NCBI RefSeq assembly: GCF_036345175.1
Contig: NZ_CP107780.1
Coordinates: forward strand, 9,982,001-10,046,000
Source of the DNA: Streptomyces sp. NBC_00576
GTDB lineage: Bacteria > Actinomycetota > Actinomycetes > Streptomycetales > Streptomycetaceae
Direction: 5' to 3'
Length of the DNA: 64,000 nucleotides
Of the stretch, positions 1-7,973 are shown in pieces (the stretch's first letter is position 1; each line of letters opens with the position of its first letter). The notes under the pieces were generated by a model. That model was not told the origin of the DNA. It ran no database searches and saw only the letters and a program-made list of their open reading frames with translations. The translations under genes were made by a program, and so were the position numbers.

Positions 1-520
1 AACGGCCGCCCTGTGTACGGCACTTGCCGCACCGGCCGAGACTCTGGAGGACGTCTGCGACACGGTGCTCGGCTCCCTGCTCCCGGATAAACCGGGTGAC
101 GACGTCGCCCTGCTGGTCGCCCGTACCCGTGCCCTGGACGCCGAACAGGTCGCGGTCTGGGACCTGCCCGCCGACCCGGCCGTGGTCGCCGTCGCCCGCA
201 AACACGTCACCGACCAGCTGACCCGCTGGGGCATCGACGAGGCCGCCTTCGTCACGGAGCTGGTGGTGAGCGAGCTGGTCACCAACGCCATCCGCTACGG
301 CGGCGACCCCATCCAGCTGAGGCTGATCCGCGACCGCACCCTCATCTGCGAGGTCTCCGACGCCAGCAGCACCTCGCCGCATCTGCGCCGGGCCCGCACC
401 TTCGACGAGGGCGGGCGCGGCCTCCTCCTGGTCGCCCAGCTCACCGACCGCTGGGGCACCCGCCCGACGGGCACGGGCAAGACCATCTGGGCGGAACAGG
501 CGCTGCCGCCAACTCCCTGA
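1..520 (+). CDS. C-terminal part of a regulatory phosphatase/anti-sigma-type ATPase (cut by window edge)
   Basis: The frame is open from base 2 to the TGA at 518-520, so the gene begins before the window. The visible ~172 residues start with a short linker and the end of what looks like a PP2C/SpoIIE-type phosphatase domain (VALLVARTRAL). A complete HATPase_c_2 (RsbW-like) fold follows, with the N-box ELVVSELVTNAIRYGG and the G-box region FDEGGRGLLLVAQL. In Streptomyces such C-termini end multidomain PAS/GAF-SpoIIE-ATPase proteins that act in sigma-factor partner switching. The phosphatase assignment is inference from this architecture; the ATPase fold is clear. The last codons and the stop lie in a 16-bp tandem repeat. 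Confidence 0.8.
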   Translation, partial: TAALCTALAAPAETLEDVCDTVLGSLLPDKPGDDVALLVARTRALDAEQVAVWDLPADPAVVAVARKHVTDQLTRWGIDEAAFVTELVVSELVTNAIRYGGDPIQLRLIRDRTLICEVSDASSTSPHLRRARTFDEGGRGLLLVAQLTDRWGTRPTGTGKTIWAEQALPPTP

Positions 521-553
521 GCAACCAACTCCCTGAGCAACCAACTCCCTGAG
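509..553 (+). repeat. 16-bp tandem repeat across the stop codon
   Basis: The unit CCAACTCCCTGAGCAA occurs at 509-524 and 525-540, with a 13-base partial copy at 541-553. The first copy contains the TGA stop of the ATPase gene (518-520); the following copies lie in the untranslated tail. It looks like slippage or duplication that left the coding region intact. Confidence 0.9.
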
Positions 554-574
554 AATCCAAGGGACTTACGTGAC

Positions 575-1654
575 TCAGACGGACCGGTGGTACTGGTCCG
601 GCACATGCACCTCGCCGCCCAGTTCACGGGCCGCGTGCCGGGCCCACGACGGGTTGCGCAGCAGTTCGCGGCCGAGCAGCACCGCGTCGGCCTCGCCGTT
701 GGCCAGGATCTTCTCGGCCTGCTCGGCATCGGTGATCATCCCCACGGCGGCGACGGGCAGCGAGGTCTCGGCCTTCACCCGTGCGGCAAAGGGGACTTGG
801 TAGCCCGGGCCGGTAGGGATGCGTACGCCGGAGACGTTGCCGCCGGTCGAGACGTCCAGCAGGTCGACGCCGTGGGCGTGGAGGTCGGCGGCGAAACGCA
901 CGGTGTCGTCGGCGCTCCAGCCGCCGTCGTCCAGCCAGTCGGTCGCCGAGACACGGAAGAACAGCGGCTTGTCGTCGGGCCACACCTCCCGTACGGCGTC
1001 GACGACTTCGAGCGCGAAGCGGACGCGGTTCTCGTACGAGCCGCCGTAGGCGTCGGTGCGGTGGTTGGAGTGCGGGGACAGGAAGCCGTTGATGAGGTAA
1101 CCGTGCGCGCCGTGGATCTCGGCGACCTCGAAGCCCGCGTCGAGGGCGCGCCGCGCCGCGTCCGCGAACTGGCCGACCGTGTGCTGGATCTGATCGGCCG
1201 TCAACTCGGTCGGAACCAGGTGCTCCTCGTTGAACGGCAACGGGCTCGCACCGATTGGCTGCCAGCCGAGCGCGTCCGGGCCGAGCGGCGCACCGCCCTT
1301 CCAGGGCAGTCCGGTGGAGGCCTTGCGGCCGGCGTGGGCGAGCTGGATGCCGGGCACGGTTCCCTGGGAGACCAGGAAGCGGGTGATCCGGCGGAATGCC
1401 TCTACCTGCGTGTCGTTCCAGATGCCCAGGTCGTACGGGGTGATCCGGCCCTCGGGGCTGACGGCGGTCGCCTCGACGACGATCAGGCCGGTGCCGCCGG
1501 CGGCGCGCGCCGCGTAGTGCGCGAAGTGCCAGTCGTTCGGGGCGCCGGTCTCCGGGCCCTCGGGCGCCGCCGAGTACTGGCACATCGGGGGCATCCACAC
1601 GCGGTTGGGGATGGTCAGGTCGCGGAGGCGGTAGGGCTCGAAGAGCGCGCTCAC
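575..1654 (-). CDS. NADH:flavin oxidoreductase, old yellow enzyme family (YqjM/NamA-like)
   Basis: This 359-aa protein has the normal length of a YqjM-type ene-reductase and should be a cytoplasmic FMN TIM barrel. Visible marks are the N-terminal LFEPYRLRDLTIPNRVWMPP strand with MCQYSA just after it (the Cys that tunes FMN in this subgroup), GIQLAHAGRKAS, the active-site HGAHGYLINGFLSPHSN segment and RTDAYGGSYENR. These enzymes reduce activated C=C bonds with NAD(P)H, often in electrophile or quinone detoxification. It is divergent from an ArsR-family gene across a 157-bp gap rich in inverted repeats, so repression by that neighbour is likely. The natural substrate cannot be read from sequence. 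Confidence 0.93.
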   Translation of the reverse strand: MSALFEPYRLRDLTIPNRVWMPPMCQYSAAPEGPETGAPNDWHFAHYAARAAGGTGLIVVEATAVSPEGRITPYDLGIWNDTQVEAFRRITRFLVSQGTVPGIQLAHAGRKASTGLPWKGGAPLGPDALGWQPIGASPLPFNEEHLVPTELTADQIQHTVGQFADAARRALDAGFEVAEIHGAHGYLINGFLSPHSNHRTDAYGGSYENRVRFALEVVDAVREVWPDDKPLFFRVSATDWLDDGGWSADDTVRFAADLHAHGVDLLDVSTGGNVSGVRIPTGPGYQVPFAARVKAETSLPVAAVGMITDAEQAEKILANGEADAVLLGRELLRNPSWARHAARELGGEVHVPDQYHRSV

Positions 1655-1701
1655 GGGCGGACTCCCTTCGTCTCGTCGTACGTCACGAGGTCACTGGACG
1701 A

Positions 1702-1758
1702 CTCGTACGATAGGCATCGTAGTACGGTGAATGTCAAACTACGATAGTTCTCGTACAA
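1702..1758. promoter_or_regulatory. Candidate operator/promoter region between OYE and ArsR genes
   Basis: The perfect inverted repeat ATCGTAGT (1716-1723) / ACTACGAT (1738-1745) is flanked by near-identical boxes CTCGTACGA (1702-1710) and CTCGTACAA (1750-1758). The stretch is much more AT-rich than its surroundings and lies between two divergent genes. It is the natural place for the ArsR dimer to bind and control both. Promoter hexamers were not assigned. Confidence 0.55.
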
Positions 1759-1811
1759 TGAGATTCCCGAGATGAAGACGAAGATGAAGACATAGAGGAA
1801 GTGGAGCCGCC

Positions 1812-2180
1812 GTGACCACCGCAGCCCCCGCCCCCGGTAGCCGCGATCTTCCGCACCCGGTGCGTGAGGAGATCCGGCTGGAGGGTGTGCTGCACGCGCT
1901 CTCCGACCCGATGCGGCTCCAGATCGTGCGAGAGCTCGCCGCCACCGGCGACGAGCTCTCCTGTTCGCACTTCGTGCTGCCGGTCACCAAGTCCACGACC
2001 ACGCACCACTTCCGGGTGCTGCGCGAGAGCGGGGTGATCCGGCAGGTCTACCGGGGGACGGCCAAGATGAACGGCCTGCGCCGGGACGACCTGGACGGCC
2101 TCTTCCCGGGGCTTCTCGACAGCGTTCTGGCCGCCGCCGTCCGCCAGGCCGGCAGCTCCAGCGGTGTTGCCGTCGGCTGA
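1812..2180 (+). CDS. ArsR-family winged-helix regulator
   Basis: This 122-aa protein has a typical ArsR/HTH_20 layout: EGVLHALSDPMRLQIVRELA opens the wHTH, and STTTHHFRVLRESGVIRQVY is the recognition helix and wing. I see no metal-binding ELCVCDL motif, so a redox- or ligand-responsive type is more likely than a metal sensor. A Cys in LSCSHFVLP, just before the recognition helix, could be a redox switch (inference). The GTG start has a GGAG five bases upstream. The gene is divergent from the old-yellow-enzyme gene, which it probably represses. Its 3' end abuts a degraded permease remnant on the opposite strand. Confidence 0.9.
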   Translation: MTTAAPAPGSRDLPHPVREEIRLEGVLHALSDPMRLQIVRELAATGDELSCSHFVLPVTKSTTTHHFRVLRESGVIRQVYRGTAKMNGLRRDDLDGLFPGLLDSVLAAAVRQAGSSSGVAVG

Positions 2181-2420
2181 ACCGCCTTTCCCCGCAAGGT
2201 GGTTGAAGAGCAGGTTCAGCACGATCGCCGTCAGGCAGCCCGCGCTGATCCCGCTGTTCATGACCGTCTGGAACCAGTCCGGGAACTTCGCGTACACCGT
2301 CGGCACACCGACGGGCAGCATGCCCACGGCCACCGAGACCGCCACGACCGTCAGGTTGTGGTCGGCCCGCAGCCCGTCGGCGAGATGCCGCCGGCGGTCA
2401 TGCCGACGGAGGCGGTGTGT
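2181..2420 (-). pseudogene. 3' remnant of an NCS2 xanthine/uracil permease, frameshifted
   Basis: Read on the minus strand, this stretch encodes a recognisable permease C-terminus: a hydrophobic helix with NLTVVAVSVAVGMLPVGVP, then KFPDWFQTVMNSGISAG and a last helix ending LNLLFNHLAGK. This is the closing part of UraA/PbuX-type nucleobase:cation symporters. The preceding residues (TASVGMTAGGI, about 2385-2420) sit in another frame from RHLADGLRADHN, so a frameshift lies near 2380-2390. Most of the ~450-residue protein is missing upstream, where the FNR gene begins. There is no start or ribosome-binding site, and no stop in this frame near the expected C-terminus. I take it as a decayed fragment, not a working gene. 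Confidence 0.7.
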
Positions 2421-2491
2421 CATCTGCGGGCCGTCGTGGGGGCTGGGCGCGCCCGCGAGGCGGTACGCAAATTCAGCACAGCCCCGCGCCT

Positions 2492-3844
2492 CTAGGGGAT
2501 GTCCGCAGCGCGTGCTGCGGACATCAGGGAGTTCCAGTCCGGCAGCTTCACCACGCCCCGCCCCAGTGTGGCGCCCAGTTCCGCCTCGGCCCGTTCGATG
2601 GCCTCCCAGCCCGCCCACTCCACCGGGCGGAACCCCTCCGCGCGCAGCACCGTCAGCGGATCCTCGGGTCGCTCCTGCCGTACGAGCACTGCGGCGTCCG
2701 CGAGCAGGGACGTCGCCGTCTCCTTGGCGCAGGGGCGGTTGGTGCCGATGACGCCGGTCGGGCCGCGCTTGATCCAGCCGGCCACGTACTCGCCCAGGGA
2801 GGGGCTGCCGTCGCGCAGGACGCGGCCCGCGAGCTGCGGCACGGTGCCGCGGGCCGCGTCGAACGGCAGCCCTTCGAGCGGGACGCCGCGATAGCCGACC
2901 GAGCGGAGCACGAGCTGCGCCTCGATGTCCTCGTACTGCCCTGAGCCCGTCACCCCGCCGCTCCCGTCCGGCACCGTCCGCTCGAAACGGACCGCACCCA
3001 CCCGGCCCCCGGCAGCGAGCAACTCCACCGGCCGGCGGAAGAAACGCAGCCGGATGCGGCGGGCGGTGCTCGTGGGTGGCAGGGCCGCCCAAGCGCGCAG
3101 CGCCTCCACGTTGCGGCGCTGTACGGCGGGCAGGCCCGACGGGTCGGCGTACGCCGGATCGAGCGCCAACTCGGCCTCGTCCACGACGACTTGGGTGTCC
3201 GGCAGGGAACCCAGCTCGCGCAGCTCCTTGGTGGTGAAGCGGGCCTGCGAGGGGCCGCGCCGGCCCACCATGTGGATGTCGGTGACCCGGCTCGCGGTCA
3301 GCGCGGTGAGCGCCGCCTGCGGAATGTCGGTGGGGCTCAGCTCGGCCGGGCCGCGCGCCAGCATCCGGGCCACGTCGACCGCCACGTTCCCGACGCCGAT
3401 GACCACGGCGGAGCGCGCCCCGCGGACGAAGCCGGCGTCGACCGCGTCCGGATGGGCGCTGTACCAGGACACGAACTGTGTCGCCGACCAGCTGCCCGGC
3501 AGCTCCTCACCGGGAATGCCGAGGTGGCGGTCGGTGGCGGCGCCCACGCAGTACACCACCGCGTGGTACAGCTCCCGCAGCCGGGCGCCCGGCAGCTCGC
3601 CCGGACCGGAACCGACCCGAATACCGCCCAGGAAACGCACCCGCTCATGCTCCAGGACCGTACGGAGATTGTTCTGCAGAGACTTGATCTTCTCGTGGTC
3701 CGGCGCGACGCCGTACCGCACCAGACCGTACGGCGCCGGCAGTCGGTCGAGGACGTCGACCAACACCTCCGGGTCCTGCTGGACCAGGCTCTGGGCGGTG
3801 TAGACCCCGCTCGGACCCGAACCCACGACGGCGACACGCAGCAC
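2492..3844 (-). CDS. Ferredoxin/adrenodoxin-type NADP+ reductase (FprA-like)
   Basis: This 450-aa flavoprotein of the glutathione-reductase superfamily shuttles electrons between NADPH and ferredoxins or P450 partners. The N-terminal FAD-binding VAVVGSGPSGVYTAQSL, the family signature YGLVRYGVAPDHEKIKS, the NADP-binding VVIGVGNVAVDVARML and the late GWIKRGPTGVIGTNR motif are all present, and the length matches FprA. I chose the GTG at 3844 (protein begins MLRVAVVGSG) because AAGGGG lies just upstream. A longer frame starting at 3892 adds 16 residues unlike the family. No ferredoxin or P450 gene is adjacent. Confidence 0.93.
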   Translation of the reverse strand: MLRVAVVGSGPSGVYTAQSLVQQDPEVLVDVLDRLPAPYGLVRYGVAPDHEKIKSLQNNLRTVLEHERVRFLGGIRVGSGPGELPGARLRELYHAVVYCVGAATDRHLGIPGEELPGSWSATQFVSWYSAHPDAVDAGFVRGARSAVVIGVGNVAVDVARMLARGPAELSPTDIPQAALTALTASRVTDIHMVGRRGPSQARFTTKELRELGSLPDTQVVVDEAELALDPAYADPSGLPAVQRRNVEALRAWAALPPTSTARRIRLRFFRRPVELLAAGGRVGAVRFERTVPDGSGGVTGSGQYEDIEAQLVLRSVGYRGVPLEGLPFDAARGTVPQLAGRVLRDGSPSLGEYVAGWIKRGPTGVIGTNRPCAKETATSLLADAAVLVRQERPEDPLTVLRAEGFRPVEWAGWEAIERAEAELGATLGRGVVKLPDWNSLMSAARAADIP

Positions 3845-3993
3845 GGCAAACCCCTTACTGCGGGATACTGCGGAACCTGCTGTTGCTGACACCTTCAGGA
3901 TCGCACCGTCTCAGCTGCGCTGACAGGGTGCCGGGCGCGGTGGGCGCGCGTGTCCACTCGTATGGAATGTGATGATGCGGTTACGTTCCGTAT

Positions 3994-4521
3994 GTGCTAG
4001 AAGCATCCTTTCTTAATCTTTCCGGCCGCTGCCCGACCGAGGGCGCGGTGACGGTCCGGCCCGCCTGGGAAGTGCGGGAGCACGAGGGCTCGGCGACGAC
4101 GGCGTGGTTCGACGTCCGGCTCGCTTTCACCGACGGCGCCCAGGTCGACGTACTCGCCGTGGTCCGCGAGGCGGGCGTCTCCATCGAGGACGTACGGGCG
4201 CAGCCGGCGCTCTCGCTCGGCGATCTGTCGGCGCTCGCGGACTGGATCGAGGGGCCGCTCTTCGAGGCGTGCGGAGACGGGCCCGCAGCGGTCGGGAAGG
4301 CTGACGTGTACCTGCGGCCCCGGCGCGCCCGGCCCGCCTGGCCGCGCGGCATCGAGGGGCGCTGGCAGGTCGCGGAGGAGTACCGCGCGGCCCAGGAAGA
4401 GGGCGCCGACCCTGTTCTCGCCGTGATGTGCGCGACCGGGCACAGTCGGCGCCGGTCGCTCAGGCTGATCTCGCAGGCCCGTGACGCCGGTTTCCTGACG
4501 CCCCGTCATGCCCGGCGCTGA
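3994..4521 (+). CDS. DUF6214-like Streptomyces protein of unknown function
   Basis: This predicted cytoplasmic protein of up to 175 aa resembles a conserved Streptomyces family I recall as DUF6214. Marks are an N-terminal domain with AWFDVRLAFTDGAQVDVLAV and LADWIEGPLFEAC, a basic linker RPRRARPAWPRG, and a C-terminal helical segment (WQVAEEYRAAQEEGADPVLA, then SRRRSLRLI and GFLTPRHARR). The C-terminal part looks like a small HTH-type module that tells cells which rows of a sequence to extend; its role is unknown. The GTG at 3994 lacks a good ribosome-binding site, and an in-frame GTG near 4048 (MTVRPAW) may be the real start. Confidence 0.65.
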   Translation: MLEASFLNLSGRCPTEGAVTVRPAWEVREHEGSATTAWFDVRLAFTDGAQVDVLAVVREAGVSIEDVRAQPALSLGDLSALADWIEGPLFEACGDGPAAVGKADVYLRPRRARPAWPRGIEGRWQVAEEYRAAQEEGADPVLAVMCATGHSRRRSLRLISQARDAGFLTPRHARR

Positions 4522-4569
4522 GCACGGGTTTCCTGGGGGAGGCCGGTCCAACTCGGCGCACTGCGGCGA

Positions 4570-5226
4570 CTACATTCCGCGCATCCTGTTGATCTCGGTC
4601 GTCTGCTGCGCGATCACATCGTCGGCCATCTCCTCGACCCGGACGTTGTTGCCCTGCCCCTTCACCTCGGTGGCCATGGTCACGGCCCCCTCGTGATGCG
4701 TGATCATCAACGTCAGGAACAGCTCGTCGAACGCCTTCCCCTTCGCCGCGCGCAATTTGTCGAGCTGCGCCTCGGTCGCCATGCCGGGCATCGCCTCGTG
4801 GGCGTGCTCGGTGGGCCTGTCGTCGCTGCCGTTGTCCTCCAACCAGCCCTGCATCGCGGCGATTTCGGGGCGCTGAGCGGCGGCGATGCGCTCGGCCAGC
4901 CGCTTCACCGGTGTGGAGCGGGCGCGCTTCGGCACGAGTTCGGTGATCTCGATCGCCTGGGCGTGGTGCTCGATCATCCTGCGGGCGTACGAGAAATCCG
5001 CCGAGTTGGGAGAGTCGTCCGGCAGTTGCGCCTTCGCTTCCTCCGGGGAGAGTGTCTGCGCCGCCTCACCGGGCAGGCCGGGTGCGATCACCGAAGGCCC
5101 GGTCGCTTTCGGGGACTTGGCGTCCGCGTCCGAGGATGAGTCCGAGTCGCAGGCACCGAGCGTGAGGGTGAGCGTGAGCGCGACCAGGACCGGGCGGAAG
5201 GTACGGGACGCGCGACGGACGGGCAC
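4570..5226 (-). CDS. DUF305 lipoprotein, ferritin-like four-helix fold
   Basis: This 218-aa exported protein has an N-terminal basic segment, a hydrophobic stretch and a lipobox-like LTLGAC, so the mature protein should be a lipoprotein starting at Cys26. Two DUF305 half-repeats follow, each with a Met/His metal-type motif: RRMIEHHAQAIEITELV and LTLMITHHEGAVTMATEV. DUF305 proteins often accompany copper handling; metal binding here is inference. The GTG start has AGGAGG at ideal spacing. The gene is divergent from a secreted LVIVD protein across 192 bp, and the two may be co-regulated cell-surface proteins. Confidence 0.88.
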   Translation of the reverse strand: MPVRRASRTFRPVLVALTLTLTLGACDSDSSSDADAKSPKATGPSVIAPGLPGEAAQTLSPEEAKAQLPDDSPNSADFSYARRMIEHHAQAIEITELVPKRARSTPVKRLAERIAAAQRPEIAAMQGWLEDNGSDDRPTEHAHEAMPGMATEAQLDKLRAAKGKAFDELFLTLMITHHEGAVTMATEVKGQGNNVRVEEMADDVIAQQTTEINRMRGM

Positions 5227-5418
5227 AACAGCCTCCTGTGTCAGGTGAGTTGGGGGAAACCTCGTGAGTTCTGTGTCCGTCCTAGCACGCTTCCATTCGC
5301 CAGTGATCAGAAACTTTCATTACAAGTGCGTTGCTCCCTTTTGATCGGTGCATGATGAAGACGATACTTCGGAGGACCGTGAACCGTTCTGACTCGAACG
5401 GCTACCAGGGAGGAAGCA

Positions 5419-6921
5419 GTGACCCTGTTAAATGATTCCCGAACGCGGCACAGACGTCTGGGAGTTGTCGCCGCCGCGACCGGACTCCTGGCCGCGCTGC
5501 TGACCGCCGGCCCCGCGGCCGCGACCCCCGACCCGGGGGACGGCCCGACGGTGTCGGAGAAGATCTCCAAGAGCGTCCAGACCCAGGTCAAAAAAGCCCT
5601 GGCCGAGGGTGAGATACCCGGAGTGGACGAGATCGTCCACTCCGACAACATCACGCACCTCACCAACATCCCCAAGGACGCGTTGCCGGGCACCAACTCG
5701 GACCTCGCCTTCCAGGGGAAGTACGCCTTCTCCGGCAACTACGATGGCTTCCGCGTCTTCGACATCAGCAACCCGAAGGCCCCGAAGACCGTCTCGCAGG
5801 TACTGTGCCCCGGCAGCCAGAACGACATCTCCGTCTCCGGGAACCTGCTCTTCCTGTCCACCGACTCCTCGCGCAACGACAGCAGTTGCAACAGCACGTC
5901 GCAGCCCGCGACCGAGAAGTCGTCGTGGGAGGGCATGAAGGTCTTCGACATCACGGACAAGGCGAACCCGAAGTACGTCGCCGCCGTGGAGACCGCCTGC
6001 GGCTCGCACACCCACACGCTGGTGCCCGAGCGCAAGAACGTCTACATCTACGTCTCCTCGTACTCGCCGAGCGCCACCTTCCCCGACTGCCAGCCGCCGC
6101 ACGACGGCATCTCGGTCATCAAGGTGCCGCGAAAGGCCCCCGAGAAGGCGGCAGTTGTCGGCTTCCCGGTCCTCTTCCCCGGTGAGGGCCCCGACGGCGG
6201 TGGCAACCCCGGCTCGCCCACCAACCCGGGCGTCTCCAAGACCACCGGCTGCCACGACATCACCGTGCTGCCCTCCAAGGACCTCGCGGCGGGCGCCTGC
6301 ATGGGCGACGGCATCCTGTTCTCCATCAAGGACCCGGAGCACCCGAAGGTCATCGACCGGGTCCAGGACAACGTCAACTTCGCGTTCTGGCACTCGGCGA
6401 CCTTCAACCAGAAGGCCAACAAGGTCGTCTTCACCGACGAGTTGGGCGGTGGCGGGGCGGCCACCTGCAACGCGCAGATCGGGCCGAACCGCGGCGCCGA
6501 CGGCATCTACGACATCGTTGGCAAGGGCGACAAGCGCAAGCTCGTCTTCAAGAGCTACTTCAAGATCCCCCGCTACCAGGCGGACACCGAGGTCTGCGTG
6601 GCTCACAACGGCTCGCTGATCCCGGTCAAGGGCAAGGACATCATGGTCCAGGCCTGGTACCAGGGCGGTGTCTCCGTCTGGGACTTCACCAACTCCTCGA
6701 AGCCCAAGGAGATCGCCTACTTCGAGCGCGGCCCGGTGACCACCGACCGCGTCACGACCGCCGGCCCCTGGTCGGCGTACTACTACAACGGCTACATCTA
6801 CTCGAACGACATCGCCAAGGGCTTCGACGTCCTGAAGCTCGACGACCGGCGAACGAACCCGGCCAAGAAGGTCCGGGTGCCCGAGCTGAACGTCCAGACG
6901 CAGCCGGACTACTTCGACTGA
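5419..6921 (+). CDS. Secreted LVIVD-repeat beta-propeller protein with a TTA codon
   Basis: This 500-aa exported protein has a signal peptide (RRLGVVAAATGLLAALLTAG, cleavage after the following Ala run). Its mature part carries LVIVD-type blades such as GFRVFDISNPKAPKTVSQVL, GMKVFDITDKANPKYVAAV and GVSVWDFTNSSKPKEIAYF, which form a predicted beta-propeller. The biochemical role is not known. The GTG start follows GGAGGAA. Codon 4 is TTA (5428-5430), the leucine codon read by the bldA tRNA in Streptomyces, which suggests that translation is tied to development. A strong hairpin terminator follows the gene. Confidence 0.88.
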   Translation: MTLLNDSRTRHRRLGVVAAATGLLAALLTAGPAAATPDPGDGPTVSEKISKSVQTQVKKALAEGEIPGVDEIVHSDNITHLTNIPKDALPGTNSDLAFQGKYAFSGNYDGFRVFDISNPKAPKTVSQVLCPGSQNDISVSGNLLFLSTDSSRNDSSCNSTSQPATEKSSWEGMKVFDITDKANPKYVAAVETACGSHTHTLVPERKNVYIYVSSYSPSATFPDCQPPHDGISVIKVPRKAPEKAAVVGFPVLFPGEGPDGGGNPGSPTNPGVSKTTGCHDITVLPSKDLAAGACMGDGILFSIKDPEHPKVIDRVQDNVNFAFWHSATFNQKANKVVFTDELGGGGAATCNAQIGPNRGADGIYDIVGKGDKRKLVFKSYFKIPRYQADTEVCVAHNGSLIPVKGKDIMVQAWYQGGVSVWDFTNSSKPKEIAYFERGPVTTDRVTTAGPWSAYYYNGYIYSNDIAKGFDVLKLDDRRTNPAKKVRVPELNVQTQPDYFD

Positions 6922-6945
6922 GCGTCGCCGGCGAACCCCTTTCCC

Positions 6946-6981
6946 GCGTCCCGTCGGGCACCTCGGTGTCCGACGGGACGC
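6946..6981 (+). terminator. Hairpin terminator after the LVIVD gene
   Basis: The arms GCGTCCCGTCGGGCAC (6946-6961) and GTGTCCGACGGGACGC (6966-6981) pair over 16 bases with one G-U wobble around a CTCG loop. There is no T-run, as is usual in Streptomyces. Confidence 0.85.
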
Positions 6982-7182
6982 GCATGTCCCGCCAACGCCA
7001 CACCAATTCCTCATTGACCGAGGCGCCGCGTGGGGACATGCTGTTACTTCTGCGTTGACTTTTTGTCAGTTGGCTGTGGTCGACGCAGCCGGAGCAACCC
7101 GTACGGGGGGTTCCGGGCGGCCGCCTGTCTGGGGTGACGCGGGGGATCACCTCAGGCCGGCGTGTCCTTCTCGGAGCCGGGA
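6982..7182. other. Intergenic stretch without a recognisable gene
   Basis: No supported coding region is visible. The only local oddity is an AT-rich TTGACTTTTTGTCAG segment around 7055-7069. With the terminator and gene tails, the gene-free gap is 261 bp. Confidence 0.6.
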
Positions 7183-7872
7183 TCAGCCGGCCAGCTCCAG
7201 TACGGGCCGTAGCCCGTCCGGCCGCTCCGACACCGGCAGATGGTCCACGAAGTGCACCGCGCACCCGAGGTCCGCCGCGCCTCCGTCCGCGCGCCGGTCG
7301 TCGCCGACCATGAGCACGTCGCGCGGGGCGACGTCGAGCGCCTCGCAGGCCACCTTGAACAGACGCGGGTCCGGCTTCTGGACGCCGTGCTCGTACGACA
7401 GGACGTACGCGTCGACGTACGGGTCCAGCCCGTGTGCCCGGAAGACGGGACGCAGGTCCCAGCCGATGTTGCTGACCACCCCGACGGAGATCCCGCGCTC
7501 CCGCAGCTCGCCCAGCACCTCGACGGCATCGGCGTACGGGGCCCACGCGGCCGGGGCCATGTGCCGCGCGTACAGCGCGTCGTACAACGCAGGGTCGGGC
7601 AGCGGCACTTGACGGGCGAGGCCGGTGTATGCGGCCCGGTGCAGCTCGGCGCTCTCGTCGCGGATCCCCCACACGCCGGCCAGCTCCTCCGGCAACCGCT
7701 CCGGGGCTGCCCCGCCCGGCAGCGCCCCGGCTGCCTCCAGCGCCCGCGCCGCCACGGCGACCTGCGGCTCCGGCAGGGCGAGACCCTGCTCGGCGAGTAC
7801 GGCGCGCAGCCAGGAGTCGGTGGACTCGATACGGAAGAGGGTCCCGGAGAAGTCGAACAGCACGGCAGCCAT
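7183..7872 (-). CDS. HAD-superfamily hydrolase with variant motif I
   Basis: This 229-aa protein has the size and motif order of a class I HAD phosphatase with a helical cap. Motif I is LFDFSGTLF (D7 is the nucleophile position), motif II is VGVVSNIG, motif III lies at the lysine of YEHGVQKPDPRLFK, and motif IV is MVGDDRRADGG. The second aspartate of the usual DxDGT is Ser9, so the general acid/base residue is absent. I believe this DFSGT form recurs among actinobacterial relatives, but activity and substrate are uncertain. The ATG start is the only plausible one; the gene stands alone. Confidence 0.88.
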   Translation of the reverse strand: MAAVLFDFSGTLFRIESTDSWLRAVLAEQGLALPEPQVAVAARALEAAGALPGGAAPERLPEELAGVWGIRDESAELHRAAYTGLARQVPLPDPALYDALYARHMAPAAWAPYADAVEVLGELRERGISVGVVSNIGWDLRPVFRAHGLDPYVDAYVLSYEHGVQKPDPRLFKVACEALDVAPRDVLMVGDDRRADGGAADLGCAVHFVDHLPVSERPDGLRPVLELAG

Positions 7873-7973
7873 GCGCTGGACCCTATCCGGCGTACGGCCC
7901 GCCTCGTCCGCCGTTGTGCGTTTCCGCAGGTCAGTGGATGTTTTCTCAAGCCGAGCAGCCGGTCGGGGCCGGA

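Noticed and set aside
587..1747. Long open frame on the plus strand opposite the old-yellow-enzyme gene
   Set aside because: It is a codon-bias shadow of the real gene: Gly/Ala/Val/Arg-rich, with no motifs, and the antisense gene has all family motifs.
2492..3892. Upstream start for the FNR gene at 3892 (MSATAGSAV...)
   Set aside because: The GTG at 3844 has a strong AAGGGG and starts the known MLRVAVVGSG N-terminus; the extra 16 residues look like leader DNA.
5428..7014. Long minus-strand open frame opposite the LVIVD gene
   Set aside because: High-GC third-position bias keeps antisense frames open; the protein is Val/Asp/Arg/Gly-rich and has no recognisable domain.
7056..7068. TGACTTTTTGTCA dyad near the end of the LVIVD-HAD gap
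   Set aside because: Only four-base arms with a T-run loop; not enough to call an operator or terminator.
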